A stretch of DNA of 64,000 bases from an uncultured Selenomonadaceae bacterium (lineage in GTDB: Bacteria > Bacillota > Negativicutes > Selenomonadales > Selenomonadaceae). The translations under genes were made by a program, and so were the position numbers. Positions 1-11,101 of this stretch are shown in pieces (positions within the stretch are counted from its first letter, which is position 1; the number at the start of each line of letters is the position of its first letter). Where the stretch lies: contig CAJOMO010000007.1 in assembly GCA_905235685.1 (NCBI GenBank), positions 28,807-92,806 on the forward strand, in the 5' to 3' direction. Under the pieces are notes generated by a model. It was not told the DNA's origin, ran no database searches, and was given only the letters and a program-made list of their open reading frames with translations.

Positions 1-103
1 CCGCGTAAACGCCATTTGCCATCATAGTTTTGATATCAGCTTGAATACCCGCGCCGCCCGAACTGTCCGAGCCGGCGATTGTCAATACAGGTGTAAGATT
101 CAT
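1..103 (-). CDS. thiD: Hydroxymethylpyrimidine/phosphomethylpyrimidine kinase, N-terminal part
   Basis: Only the first 34 codons lie in the window; the gene runs off the left edge. The translation starts [17 protein letters not shown] and continues [18 protein letters not shown], the glycine-rich N-terminal signature of ThiD in the ribokinase superfamily, which phosphorylates HMP and HMP-P in thiamine synthesis. The ATG directly follows the TAA stop of the upstream ADP-ribosylglycohydrolase, and the Shine-Dalgarno sequence AAGGAG lies inside that gene's last codons, so translation is probably coupled. A thiC relic lies 2 kb upstream on the same strand, which supports the thiamine assignment. 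Confidence 0.88.
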   Translation of the reverse strand, partial: MNLTPVLTIAGSDSSGGAGIQADIKTMMANGVYA

Positions 104-1075
104 TTAATACATCTCCTTTGCAAAGGTATTATAAAAGTCTGCGGCGATTTTTTCAAGATAATCTTTTTTGCGAAGGACAGCAAGCCACTCTGCCGGAATT
201 TGCTCAAGCCCATAAAACGCGCCCGCCATTCCGCCGGAAATTGCAGCGATTGTATCAGCGTCGCCGCCCAAATTTACCGCCTTCAAAATCAAATCGCGGT
301 AATTATCGGTATTCAGCAAACACCACAGCGCCGCCTTCAAATTATCGACAACGTAAACGCGGCTGACAATATTTTTTTCCGGCAAATTCGCAAAATCTTT
401 ATCGAAAAATAAATCGTAATGATGCCATTCGTCCTTGAAGTCCGGATTTTCACTGTAAAAATTTTTCGCACGATTCAAGCCGTTGGAAATTGCGCTTTGT
501 AAATTTTGCCCGTCAAAAATTTCCGCCAAAACCAAACTGTAAATTCCGCAGGCAATCAAAGTCCGCGGGTGAGCGTGTGTTAATTTCGCCAGATTGTGAA
601 TGAGCGTCATAGCCTCGGCGTCGAAATTATTTCCGCGCGTCATAAAAATATAAACCACCGCGGGCGAAATTCGAATCAGCGCGCCGTTTTCATTTGAATA
701 TTCGTCGCCAATTCCGCTGTCGAGTGGACGGCTGCCCTTCAAAAAATTCTCAATCGCCTCAGCCGTTACGGGGTCGCAGTCAAAAGTTATATCGTTCGCC
801 GTGAATAAATTTCCGCTGTACCAGTTCACAAAATTGCACATAATATCTTCGTAGTCGAAAATTTTTCTGCGCGAAAGGCTGTCCATTGTGGCGATAGTCA
901 AGCTGGTATCGCCCGACCAACTGCCAGGCGGCTGAGCGTGAGCGCCATAGCCGCGCATTTCCGTCACAGGATTATCTTCAAGCCGCCAGCGCGAAGCCAA
1001 TTCCACCGGAACGCCCATTGCGTCGCCGACCGCGTGTCCCAATAGCATTGCGGTTACCGTTTCTTGATTAATCAT
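104..1075 (-). CDS. ADP-ribosylglycohydrolase family protein, copy A (altered metal motif)
   Basis: A 323-residue member of the ADP-ribosylglycohydrolase (DraG/ARH-like) family, which removes ADP-ribose from proteins or small molecules using two Mg ions. Visible motifs are GHAVGDAMGVPVE (residues 13-25) and the C-terminal GGDADTIAAISGG. The usual metal-binding SDDT reads SGDT at residues 54-57, so one aspartate ligand is replaced by glycine and activity may be altered. I chose the ATG at 1075 because it overlaps the stop of copy B as ATGATTAA and gives exactly the same length as copy B (323 aa); a longer in-frame start at 1117 exists. It is a tandem paralogue of the next gene and abuts thiD. 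The substrate is unknown. Confidence 0.82.
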   Translation of the reverse strand: MINQETVTAMLLGHAVGDAMGVPVELASRWRLEDNPVTEMRGYGAHAQPPGSWSGDTSLTIATMDSLSRRKIFDYEDIMCNFVNWYSGNLFTANDITFDCDPVTAEAIENFLKGSRPLDSGIGDEYSNENGALIRISPAVVYIFMTRGNNFDAEAMTLIHNLAKLTHAHPRTLIACGIYSLVLAEIFDGQNLQSAISNGLNRAKNFYSENPDFKDEWHHYDLFFDKDFANLPEKNIVSRVYVVDNLKAALWCLLNTDNYRDLILKAVNLGGDADTIAAISGGMAGAFYGLEQIPAEWLAVLRKKDYLEKIAADFYNTFAKEMY

Positions 1076-2039
1076 TTCGCTCACCAACTTTGTAAAAATC
1101 CGCGGCAATTTTTTCAAGATAAGATTTTTTCTTCAATGCGCTCAGCCACTCCGCCGGAATTTCTTCAAGCCCATAAAAAGCGCCCGCCAAACCGCCGGCT
1201 ATCGCCCCGATGGTATCGGTATCGCCGCCCAAATTTACCGCCTTCAAAACCAAATCTTTGTAGTTATCGGTATTCAAAAGACACCACAGCGCCGACTCCA
1301 AACTTGCAATGACATACCCGCGACTGCTAATTTCCTCTTCCGGAAGGTTGGCAAAATTCGCGTCAAAAATTCTTGCCAATCTTTGAGCCGCCTCTTCAAA
1401 TTCGCGCAGGTTTCCATAAAAATTTTTAGCTTTGTTAATGCCGCTGAGAATTGCCTTTTTTAAATCTTGACCGTCGAAAATTTCAGCCGCAATTAAAGAG
1501 TAAACGCCGCAGGACATTTGACAACTATAACTGCCGTGAGTTATTCGCGAAAAGTTGTGAACCGTTTGCATAGCGTCAGCGTCAAAATTATTTCCGCGTT
1601 TCAAATACAGGTAAGCGGCGACGGGAAAAATTCGCATAAGTGAGCCGTTGCCGCTGGTACTCTCATTAGTCGGTCCGCACTCAAGCGGCGTAATTCCCAG
1701 CATAAAATTTTCAATCGCTTGCGCAGTCGTATTTCCAACGTCGAAAATAACATCATTCGCGGTAAATTTATCGTGTTCGTACCATTCGACAAAATTTTTC
1801 ATAATATCTGCGTAATCGATTTTGCCTAGGCGCGAAATACTTTCCATGGCGGCGATACTCAAGCTGGTATCGTCCGACCAAGTGCCTGCGGGCTGATGGT
1901 ACGTCCCATATTCGAGAATGCCGGTTACAGGATTTTTCTTCAAATGGGCGCGTTTAGAAAATTCCACGGGTACGCCGATGGCGTCAGCCATTGCGTGCCC
2001 AATGAGCATTGCCGTCATTTTTTCCATAGTCAAAGCCAT
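1068..2039 (-). CDS. ADP-ribosylglycohydrolase family protein, copy B
   Basis: A 323-residue paralogue of the adjacent copy A, similar along its whole length. It keeps the canonical metal motifs: WSDDTS at residues 54-59 and GGDTDTIGAIAGG near the C-terminus, so it is likely the active member of the pair. It starts 15 bases after the thiC relic and overlaps copy A by 8 bases, so thiC, copy B, copy A and thiD probably form one transcription unit. Related enzymes reverse ADP-ribosylation of nitrogenase reductase, arginine residues or free nucleotide adducts; nothing here identifies the target. Confidence 0.85.
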   Translation of the reverse strand: MALTMEKMTAMLIGHAMADAIGVPVEFSKRAHLKKNPVTGILEYGTYHQPAGTWSDDTSLSIAAMESISRLGKIDYADIMKNFVEWYEHDKFTANDVIFDVGNTTAQAIENFMLGITPLECGPTNESTSGNGSLMRIFPVAAYLYLKRGNNFDADAMQTVHNFSRITHGSYSCQMSCGVYSLIAAEIFDGQDLKKAILSGINKAKNFYGNLREFEEAAQRLARIFDANFANLPEEEISSRGYVIASLESALWCLLNTDNYKDLVLKAVNLGGDTDTIGAIAGGLAGAFYGLEEIPAEWLSALKKKSYLEKIAADFYKVGERND

Positions 2040-2054
2040 TTAACATACCGCCTT

Positions 2055-3279
2055 TCAATCGTTACAAGGGCTAAGTGGCGAGTCAAAATATTGGCTGGCA
2101 ATTTTCACCGCGCAATATTCGCCGCACATCGAACAAGCAATTTCGTTAATTTTATTTCTATCGCCGCGTTTAGTTTTAGCAAATTCGGGATCAATGGCGA
2201 GTTTCATTTGCTCTTCCCAATCTAAATTTTTTCTAGCGCGCGCCATTTTCAAATCCCAATCCGCCGCGCCCTTTACGCCTTTAACCAAATCCGCAGCATG
2301 AGCGGCAATTCTTGAAGCGATAACTCCGGCGTGTACATCCTCAATCGTCGGCAAAGCTAAATGTTCAGCTGGCGTAACATAGCAAAGAAAATCCGCGCCA
2401 TTAATCGCCGCCAAAGTTCCGCCAATCGCCGCCGTGATATGGTCGTAACCTGGCGCAATATCCGTTACCAGCGGACCTAAAACGTAAAACGGCGCATTTC
2501 GACAAATTTTTTTCTCAAGTTTCATATTCGCCGCAATTTGATCGTAAGGAACATGACCAGGACCTTCAACCATAACTTGAACGCCGCGCTGCCAAGCCCT
2601 GTCAACCAATTCGCCAAGCGTGAGCAATTCGGTAATTTGAGCGCGGTCTGTGGCGTCAGCAATGCAGCCAGGACGCATACCGTCACCCAAGCTGATTGTT
2701 ACGTCGTATTTTTCGCAAATATCAAGAATATCGTCATAACGCTAATACAGCGGATTTTCCTTGCCGTTATGAAGAATCCACGCCGCAATGTATCGTCATA
2801 AAATCTGCGCCGTCTTTCGCCTGCGTTTCGATTGTTTTAAGTAAATCTTCAACCGTCATTGAAACAATCGCGCCGTGTTCGCGAATTGCTTTAACCGCCG
2901 CCTGATAAATCGGCACAGTTCCAACCATTACCGGCGAATGCTCAATAATTTTCCTGCGCGATAAATCGATATTATTTCCCGTCGATAAATCCATAACCGA
3001 ATCTGCGCCGCATTTCACAGCCTCAGCGAGTTTTTCAAGTTCGGGCTCAATTTCCGGAAAAGTGCTTGACGTTCCGATATTCGCATTAACTTTCGTCCGC
3101 AAACCTTCACCGACGCCGCACGGTTTTAAATTTTTGTGATTGGTATTCGCGCAGATAGCAATTTTGCCGCAAGCCACGCCGGAACGAATTATTTCTGCGT
3201 CAAGATTTTCATTTTCGGCAACAATTTTCATTGCGTCAGTAATTTTGCCTTCGCGCGCCATTTGCATTTGAGTTGACAT
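2055..3279 (-). pseudogene. thiC: Phosphomethylpyrimidine synthase ThiC, disrupted
   Basis: ThiC is the radical SAM enzyme that converts aminoimidazole ribotide to HMP-P. The N-terminal part (from ATG 3279, preceded by GGGGGA) reads normally to FMTIHCGV. The next readable block, in another frame, is AWILHNGKENPLY. By comparison with remembered family sequences about 28 codons are missing between these points (around 2776-2786). A TAG at 2742-2744 then replaces the expected glutamate codon. After the TAG the frame stays open to the end and contains [14 protein letters not shown] and the C-terminal cluster motif CSMCGEYC. One deletion with frameshift plus one nonsense codon leave two separate fragments, so no functional enzyme is expected unless the assembly is wrong. 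No TPP riboswitch fits in the 88 bases between eno and thiC. Confidence 0.85.
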
Positions 3280-3288
3280 AAAAAAATC

Positions 3289-3333
3289 CCCCAAAACCAA
3301 AAGGCACTACGTCAAGTCTTAACGCAGTGCCTC
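3289..3333 (-). terminator. Intrinsic terminator after eno
   Basis: On the minus strand GGCACTGCGT and ACGTAGTGCC form an imperfect stem over the loop TAAGACTTG, followed by TTTTGGTTTT. It lies 35 bases past the eno stop and directly before the thiC ribosome binding site, so it would limit read-through from eno into the thiC-thiD unit. Confidence 0.75.
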
Positions 3334-3367
3334 AGTTTTATTCGACTATTAAATTTTTACCGGAAAA

Positions 3368-5351
<1,984 letters not shown>

Positions 5352-5369
5352 TAAATCGCCCTCAAAAAA

Positions 5370-6521
5370 TTAATCATTGTAACCAGGTTCAAGAATGCTC
5401 ATCAATTTATCGTCGTGGTGATAACGAACGACAGATTTATTGTCGAAAATCATAAATGGAATTTCCGCGCAATGATACGCCATACCGAAACCACCCATTA
5501 TCGGCGTTTCCCACGTGAAAATGTAATTGTAAACCGGCGCGGCTTGCTCAGATTTTATTCGCGCAGTTTTGACTGCTCGCGTCCTCATCCACGAATCGAC
5601 GTAAAGCGCATTGGCTATCGGCTTATCGGGATACGCCTCGTGAAAAGCTGCTTTAACCGCGTCAGTTTTATCGCCGTACTTTTGACGCAGGCGGCGCTCA
5701 ACTTCGGCAACGCTCCAATTATTTTTGTTGTCGGTTTGTGAAGTTGCCATTGTCGCCCATTGGTCAATCGTTGCCCATTCATTTGCCGCAGTGCCAATCA
5801 GCAGCGGAATATCATTAACCCGCTCCGAAAATCCGTCGATAACCGGATTCTGCGTAACATTCACGTCGTCAACAATCGGCGCCCAACCAATCATTCCTTG
5901 ATAAACGCGCTCCGATCCAAATTCTTCGCCGGTTTGAAGAATAGCCCGATTGGCGGCGTCAGCAAGTTCAGCATAGGGCAAAGTTTGAAGTTTTTCAATT
6001 TCGCTGGCGTCGACACCGAGATTTTGCAAAGTCAATTCGGCAATGCGGGCGGAAATTTCTTTGTCGGGTAAAGACATTCCCATTAATTCATTCGCGCCGC
6101 TCTGAACAATGGTTTTATGGAATAATCCTTTCGCAGCAGGCATCGCCGTCAAAGTTAAAATTTTCGCGCCGCCGCCCGATTGTCCAAAAACCGTCACGTT
6201 ATCGGGGTCGCCGCCGAATTGCTCAATATTTTCGTGAATCCATTTAAGCGCCGCGACTATGTCAAGCATACCGTTATTCGCGGAAAATTTATCGGTCGCC
6301 AATACGGCAAGTACCAATGCGGCGGGAAAATATCATTCGCCTGGTCAATGAGCTGCGGCGCAACTTTTCCGTAAGTCATAGCGGTTTTAATTCCGTATCA
6401 GCTTTTAACTTTCTGCGGCGGCGGCAACCGGCGGCAAATTTGTCGGCGCTCCAAGAATTAAAAACGTCGAAGCCATCAACCCCGCGGCGCATTTCAAAAA
6501 CTTTTTCTTAAAGTGAAGCCC
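5370..6521 (-). pseudogene. Carboxylesterase type B relic
   Basis: The longest open part (5370-6317) encodes a core of the carboxylesterase/para-nitrobenzyl esterase family: GGDPDNVTVFGQSGGG with the nucleophile serine, AMPAAKGLFHK, and AYHCAEIPF with the catalytic histidine. The last hundred or so residues of the family are missing. Upstream, the remains of the N-terminus lie in several frames: a signal peptide (KKKFLKCAAGLMASTFLILG) without start codon and ending at a TAA, then KADTEL, then MTYGKV. The oxyanion-hole region is gone. An intact GGAGAGG ribosome binding site (6520-6526) is followed at the right distance by TTT instead of ATG. The gene is a relic; the substrate was never clear. 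Confidence 0.8.
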
Positions 6522-6530
6522 TCTCCAAAA

Positions 6531-7106
6531 TTAAATTTTATTTTCGCGCCCCGCGCGCATTCTCAAGATATTGTCGTGGTGACGGAGAATTACGACAACC
6601 GCCGCCAATACGCCGAAAATGAAGAAGGATCTTTCTTCGTGCAAAATCAGCGCCAAAATCGGAACGAGTGCTGACGCCGCGATTGACGCCAACGATACAT
6701 AGCGCGTTGTCAAAACGATTATCACCCACGCCAAAAATACCAGCGCGGTTACCGACGGCATTAAAATTGTAATGACGCCCAAGCCGGTTGCAACGCCTTT
6801 GCCGCCTTTGAATTGCAGGAACGGACTAAATGCATGACCGATTATCGCGAATAAACCCGCGAGTACCATTGCTTGAGGTGTGCCGATTGCCAAATGCGCC
6901 AAAATTACGCTCAATTCGCCTTTCAGAAAATCCAGCACGAAAATTAAAATTCCCGCCTTTTGACCGAGTACGCGCCACGCATTTGTCGCTCCAACATTCC
7001 CGCTGCCATAACGCCGCAAATCCTTTTTCCAAAACAGCTTGCCGAAAATTAAACCGTTCGGAATCGAGCCCAACAAAAAGCTCGCCACTAAAATTGCCAC
7101 CAACAT
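6531..7106 (-). CDS. plsY: Acyl-phosphate:glycerol-3-phosphate acyltransferase PlsY
   Basis: An integral membrane enzyme that transfers acyl groups from acyl-phosphate to glycerol-3-phosphate, the first step of phospholipid synthesis. The 191-residue protein has five predicted hydrophobic segments and the PlsY motifs GSIPNGLIFGKLF (near residue 13), RYGSGNVGATN and FLQFKGGKGVATGLG. Length matches the family. It lies 100 bases downstream of der on the same strand, a common pairing in this group. A GGAGGG lies upstream of the ATG. Confidence 0.95.
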   Translation of the reverse strand: MLVAILVASFLLGSIPNGLIFGKLFWKKDLRRYGSGNVGATNAWRVLGQKAGILIFVLDFLKGELSVILAHLAIGTPQAMVLAGLFAIIGHAFSPFLQFKGGKGVATGLGVITILMPSVTALVFLAWVIIVLTTRYVSLASIAASALVPILALILHEERSFFIFGVLAAVVVILRHHDNILRMRAGRENKI

Positions 7107-7208
7107 TTTTAAATCCCTCCAAAATTTATTGATTTAAATTTTTAATGAAGCCGTGCTTAATCATCACTTCGCGCAGATACCGGCGAAATTATCAACGCCG
7201 CAACAATT

Positions 7209-8531
7209 TTATTCTTCCTCGTTGCGTTTGCGAATTACAAATTTCAGCGGCGCACCTTCGAAACCGTAAGTTTCGCGCAGTTTGTTTTCGATAAATCGCA
7301 AGTACGAAAAATGCATAAGCTCCGGCTCATTTACAAAAATCACAAAGCGCGGCGGGCAAATATCAGCCTGCGTCATAAACAAAATTTTTAGCTGTTTGCC
7401 TTTTTTGGTTGGCGGCGGATTTACAGAAACCGCGTCGCGTATCAGCTCATTTAAAACGCTGGTTTTAATCCGCATTGATTGTTGTTCCGCCACAAATTTA
7501 ACAAGTTCGGTAACTCTGTCGACGCGCTGACCGGTTAAAGCGCTGGCGTACAAAACCGGCGCGTATTGCAGAAAACCTATCTCTGCGCGAAGTTCATCGG
7601 TAAATCTGTTCGTCGAACGATCGTGCTTGTTCGGGAAAATATCCCACTTGTTGACGACAATAACACAACCTTTGCCGGAATCGTGCGCATAACCGGCAAT
7701 TTTTTTGTCCTGCTCAGTAATTCCAACCGGCGCTTCAATCAACATTAAAACAACGTCCGCCCTGTCAATCGCCCGCAGCGAACGCATAACGCTGTAGCGC
7801 TCAACCGGAATTTCAACTTTGGATTTGCGGCGCATTCCCGCCGTGTCAATCAGCGTGAATTTCGTGCCGTCTTTGAAAAAATGCGTGTCAATGGCGTCGC
7901 GCGTCGTGCCTGGAATATCGCTGACGATAACGCGCTCTTCGCCGAGCAGCGCATTCACCAGTGAAGATTTACCGACATTCGGACGCCCGATAACCGCAAT
8001 TCTGATTTCGTCTTCGTCGCGAATTTCAGTTTCAGTCGCCGGAAAATTTTTGACAACTTCGTCAAGCAAATCGCCCAAATTCAAAGCGTTGCTGGCGGAA
8101 ATTCCAATCGGCTCACCTAAGCCTAAGTTATAAAATTCGTAAGTATCCGCCTCAAGTTGCACGCTGTCAATTTTATTCACCGCAACAATCACGGGTTTTT
8201 TCGAGCCGCGCAAAATTTTGGCAATATCTTCGTCCGCCGCCGTCAATCCTGCGCGACCGTCGACGACAAAAATAATCACGTCCGCCTCGTCCATTGCGAT
8301 ATTCGCCTGCGTTTTAATTTCCGTCAAAATTTTATCGTCCGAATTAATTTCAATACCGCCGGTGTCAATCAGCGTAAAATCGTGTTCCAGCCAATTTGCG
8401 TCCATATAAATTCTATCGCGCGTCACGCCTGGCATATCGTCAACAATCGACACGCGCCGCTTGCCAATCTGATTAAAAAGAGTCGACTTGCCAACATTCG
8501 GACGCCCGACTATCGCTACAATCGGTTTCAT
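7209..8531 (-). CDS. der: Ribosome biogenesis GTPase Der (EngA)
   Basis: A double GTPase for 50S subunit assembly. The 440 residues contain two G domains in tandem: GRPNVGKSTLFN (residue 8), DTGG and NKID for the first, then GRPNVGKSSLVN, DTAGMRRK and NKWD for the second, followed by the KH-like C-terminal domain. Length is typical. It starts 4 bases after the stop of rtcB, in a run of closely spaced minus-strand genes from the DUF512 gene to der. Confidence 0.97.
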   Translation of the reverse strand: MKPIVAIVGRPNVGKSTLFNQIGKRRVSIVDDMPGVTRDRIYMDANWLEHDFTLIDTGGIEINSDDKILTEIKTQANIAMDEADVIIFVVDGRAGLTAADEDIAKILRGSKKPVIVAVNKIDSVQLEADTYEFYNLGLGEPIGISASNALNLGDLLDEVVKNFPATETEIRDEDEIRIAVIGRPNVGKSSLVNALLGEERVIVSDIPGTTRDAIDTHFFKDGTKFTLIDTAGMRRKSKVEIPVERYSVMRSLRAIDRADVVLMLIEAPVGITEQDKKIAGYAHDSGKGCVIVVNKWDIFPNKHDRSTNRFTDELRAEIGFLQYAPVLYASALTGQRVDRVTELVKFVAEQQSMRIKTSVLNELIRDAVSVNPPPTKKGKQLKILFMTQADICPPRFVIFVNEPELMHFSYLRFIENKLRETYGFEGAPLKFVIRKRNEEE

Positions 8532-8535
8532 TAAA

Positions 8536-9741
8536 TCACCCTGCCTTAAAATTGTAAACCGGCTTCATAACTTCGACAATTTCAACCGTGTCGCCGATAA
8601 CGTCAAGAATATCTTCAAGCGATTTGTAAGCCTGCGGCGATTCGTCAAGCGTGGCTTCGTTAATCGACGTGCTGTAAATTCCCGCCATCGAATTTTGATA
8701 ATCGATCATGCTCAAATTTTCCTTAGCCTCACTGCGCGACATAATGCGCCCTGCACCGTGCGGCGCGGAAAAATTCCAATCAGCATTGCCCTTGCCGACA
8801 GCCAAAACCGAGCCGTCACGCATATTTATCGGTATCAAAACTTTTTCGCCGCTGTGAGCCGCAATAGCGCCCTTGCGCAAAATCATTTCTTCGGTGTCGA
8901 TATAATTGTGGATTGTGTGAAAAGTTTCAGTGGCGGTTAAACCGGTTTTCTTCAACAAAATTTCCGCCATGCGTTCGCGATTAATCCTTGCAAAGCGCTG
9001 GCAAATTTCTATATCGTGCAAGTACTGCGCCAAATATTTTCCGTAAACCCAGCATAAATCGTGCGGAACTTCGCTATGCTGAATTTTGAATTGCCGGTGC
9101 AGTTCCTTGATAGCCGATTGAATTTCCTTGCGGCGACCGGCGGATTTGTATTCGCTGATAATTTTTTCCTGCGCTTTGAACATTTCAGCTTTGCCAATCG
9201 CCAAATCTACCGCCAATTTCTGATAAATCTCAGCGACCTGTTTGCCCAAATTTCGACTGCCGCTGTGAATCACCAGGTAAAAAGTTCCGTCCGAAGATTT
9301 GTCAATTTCCATGAAATGGTTGCCGCCGCCCAAAGTTCCGATACTGCGCTCAATCCGCCGCGTATCCTTCAAACTGCGATAACAAAATAAATCCTGCAAT
9401 TCGAAACGCTCGCCGCGGCTTTCCCAAACATTTTGCCCCGAAGGTATGAAATGCGCCGCCTCGTCAAATTTTTCAAAGTCAATCGAATCAGCCGCCAATT
9501 TCACGGTGAACATTCCGCAGCCGATATCGACGCCGACAACATTTGGCACGGCTTTATCGTGAACAGTCATTGTCGTGCCAATCGTACAGCCCGCGCCCGC
9601 GTGCACGTCCGGCATTATCCGAATTTTGCTGCCCGCCGTAAATTCATAATCGCACATTCGCTTAATCTGTTCGCGCGCGCCTGGCTCAATTTCTTTCGCG
9701 AAAGACAGCGCCGTATTATATTTGCCGATAATTTCTTCCAT
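8536..9741 (-). CDS. rtcB: RNA-splicing ligase RtcB family protein
   Basis: RtcB joins RNA 3'-phosphate (or 2',3'-cyclic phosphate) ends to 5'-OH ends using GTP and Mn. The 401-residue protein has PDVHAGAGCTIG, GVDIGCGM (metal cysteine), GGGNHFMEID, IHSGSRNLG and APHGAGRIMSR (guanylylated histidine region). No archease or RNA cyclase gene lies nearby. It is squeezed between the DUF512 gene (1 base apart) and der (4 bases), so it appears co-transcribed with housekeeping GTPase and membrane lipid genes; the RNA substrate in this organism is not evident. Confidence 0.93.
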   Translation of the reverse strand: MEEIIGKYNTALSFAKEIEPGAREQIKRMCDYEFTAGSKIRIMPDVHAGAGCTIGTTMTVHDKAVPNVVGVDIGCGMFTVKLAADSIDFEKFDEAAHFIPSGQNVWESRGERFELQDLFCYRSLKDTRRIERSIGTLGGGNHFMEIDKSSDGTFYLVIHSGSRNLGKQVAEIYQKLAVDLAIGKAEMFKAQEKIISEYKSAGRRKEIQSAIKELHRQFKIQHSEVPHDLCWVYGKYLAQYLHDIEICQRFARINRERMAEILLKKTGLTATETFHTIHNYIDTEEMILRKGAIAAHSGEKVLIPINMRDGSVLAVGKGNADWNFSAPHGAGRIMSRSEAKENLSMIDYQNSMAGIYSTSINEATLDESPQAYKSLEDILDVIGDTVEIVEVMKPVYNFKAG

Positions 9742-9742
9742 G

Positions 9743-11035
9743 TCAGTTTAGCTCCTTGAAAAATTCGCCGCCGCCATTTATCGCCACTATTCGCGCAGAA
9801 AAAATTTCCCGCATATCGTCAACCGTCACGTCGTCAAGAAAAGTTTCAGTGCCAGCTCTAAGCGCCGTCGCCGGTATCAAAATTTTGTCCACCGCGCGCG
9901 CATTTTTTTTCAGCGTGTTAATGATATCGCTGCCCGTCAGCAAGCCCGAAACATTTATTCGGCTGCCGAAAAATTCATTTACCACCGGCAAAATCCGCAC
10001 GTCCAGACTTTTGTTGCGGCTCATCATTTCCGCGGCTAATTTTTTCAGCACAACGGCAATGGACGTACCGGCGATAACGTCTATTTTAGTGGTTAGTGGA
10101 GAGGGGATAGGGATTAGTGGAGTGGCGGAGGTAAATTCGTCAATGAAATTGCGCGTCATACCGATACCGTTTTCAATCTGCGGAAAATCGTCGTAATAAT
10201 CGGCGGGCGGAATTTCTTTACCTGCCAAAAAATAAAATTCGTCGCCCAGATAAACGAAAGTCTTGCCGAAATCTGCGCGCGCCTTTGCTTGAAATTTTTC
10301 AACCTGCGCGATAACTTTTGCCGCGCCGTCTCTGTCAAATTGCGTCAGCGGAAAATTATCCCGCCGATGTTTCGTCATTCCAACCGGCACAATCGCCAGA
10401 CTTTGAGCGCGCGGATACCGTTTCATAATTTCGCTAATCGTATAATCGAGCTCCGCGCCGTCATTGAGATTCGGGCAAAGTACAACCTGCGTGTGATATT
10501 CAACGCCCGCTTTTTCAAGTTTATCAAGGTCGCTTTGAATTTTCGCGGCAAGCGGCGTCCTTAACATTTTCGCTCGAACTTCGCCGTTCATTGCGTGAAC
10601 TGAAACGTACAGCGGCGACAGGTGAAAATTTTTAATCCTGCGAAAATCGGCTTCCGTTAAATTCGTCAGCGTGATAAAATTTCCGTACAAAAAACTCAGC
10701 CGGTAATCGTCGTCTTTGATATTCAACGTCCGGCGCATATTCGGCGCGATCATATCCACGAAACAAAATACGCAATGATTTTTGCAGCAACGGATTTTGT
10801 CAACGGCGGATTCAAATTCAGCGCCAATTTCTTCGTCAATATCCTTTTCAAAGCCGATAAGTTCACGCGCACCGTTCGAATGTTCAATCAGCATTTCAAT
10901 TTCTTCGTCGGCTAAGAGAAAACTCAAATCAATTAAATCAGTTGGTTTGCGCCCATTGATTTTCAAAATTTTATCGCCAACGGAAAGTTCGAGTTCCGCG
11001 GCAAGGCTGTTGGGTTCAATCTTCGTAATTTTCAT
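9743..11035 (-). CDS. DUF512 radical SAM protein with N-terminal PDZ domain
   Basis: A 430-residue protein with three parts: a PDZ-like domain (about residues 1-70, AAELELSVGDKILKINGRKP), an atypical radical SAM core with CCKNHCVFCFVD (a CxxxCxxC cluster site), and a C-terminal DUF512 domain. The family often neighbours der, as here; its reaction is unknown. The segment SATPLIPIPSPLTTKID is not typical family sequence: it is encoded by a degenerate heptamer repeat (10086-10120) that seems inserted in frame just before the C-terminal domain. Confidence 0.85.
   Translation of the reverse strand: MKITKIEPNSLAAELELSVGDKILKINGRKPTDLIDLSFLLADEEIEMLIEHSNGARELIGFEKDIDEEIGAEFESAVDKIRCCKNHCVFCFVDMIAPNMRRTLNIKDDDYRLSFLYGNFITLTNLTEADFRRIKNFHLSPLYVSVHAMNGEVRAKMLRTPLAAKIQSDLDKLEKAGVEYHTQVVLCPNLNDGAELDYTISEIMKRYPRAQSLAIVPVGMTKHRRDNFPLTQFDRDGAAKVIAQVEKFQAKARADFGKTFVYLGDEFYFLAGKEIPPADYYDDFPQIENGIGMTRNFIDEFTSATPLIPIPSPLTTKIDVIAGTSIAVVLKKLAAEMMSRNKSLDVRILPVVNEFFGSRINVSGLLTGSDIINTLKKNARAVDKILIPATALRAGTETFLDDVTVDDMREIFSARIVAINGGGEFFKELN
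10086..10120. repeat. Degenerate heptamer repeat inside the DUF512 gene
   Basis: Five 7-base units on the plus strand: TTAGTGG, TTAGTGG, AGAGGGG, ATAGGGA, TTAGTGG. It encodes a proline-rich linker on the minus strand and closely resembles the array inside polA at 53207-53248. Confidence 0.75.
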
Positions 11036-11040
11036 AGCTA

Positions 11041-11077
11041 AAAAATAAACGGCGCGAAAAAAATTCTACGCCGTTGC
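11041..11077 (-). terminator. Terminator after the DUF1858 gene
   Basis: On the minus strand AACGGCG and CGCCGTT pair across a 14-base T-rich loop and are followed by TATTTTTT. It lies between the DUF1858 gene and the DUF512 gene and would separate the two. Confidence 0.65.
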
Positions 11078-11101
11078 AAATTCAAATTTTCCGTGTAATA
11101 T

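Noticed and set aside
3280..3367. TPP riboswitch before thiC
   Set aside because: The 88 bases hold only the eno terminator and the thiC ribosome binding site; no thi-box bases are seen.
7140..7195. Possible gene remnant between der and plsY (YLREVMIKHGFIKNLNQ then stop on minus)
   Set aside because: Only 17-20 codons are open, with no start or recognisable homology; too short to call.
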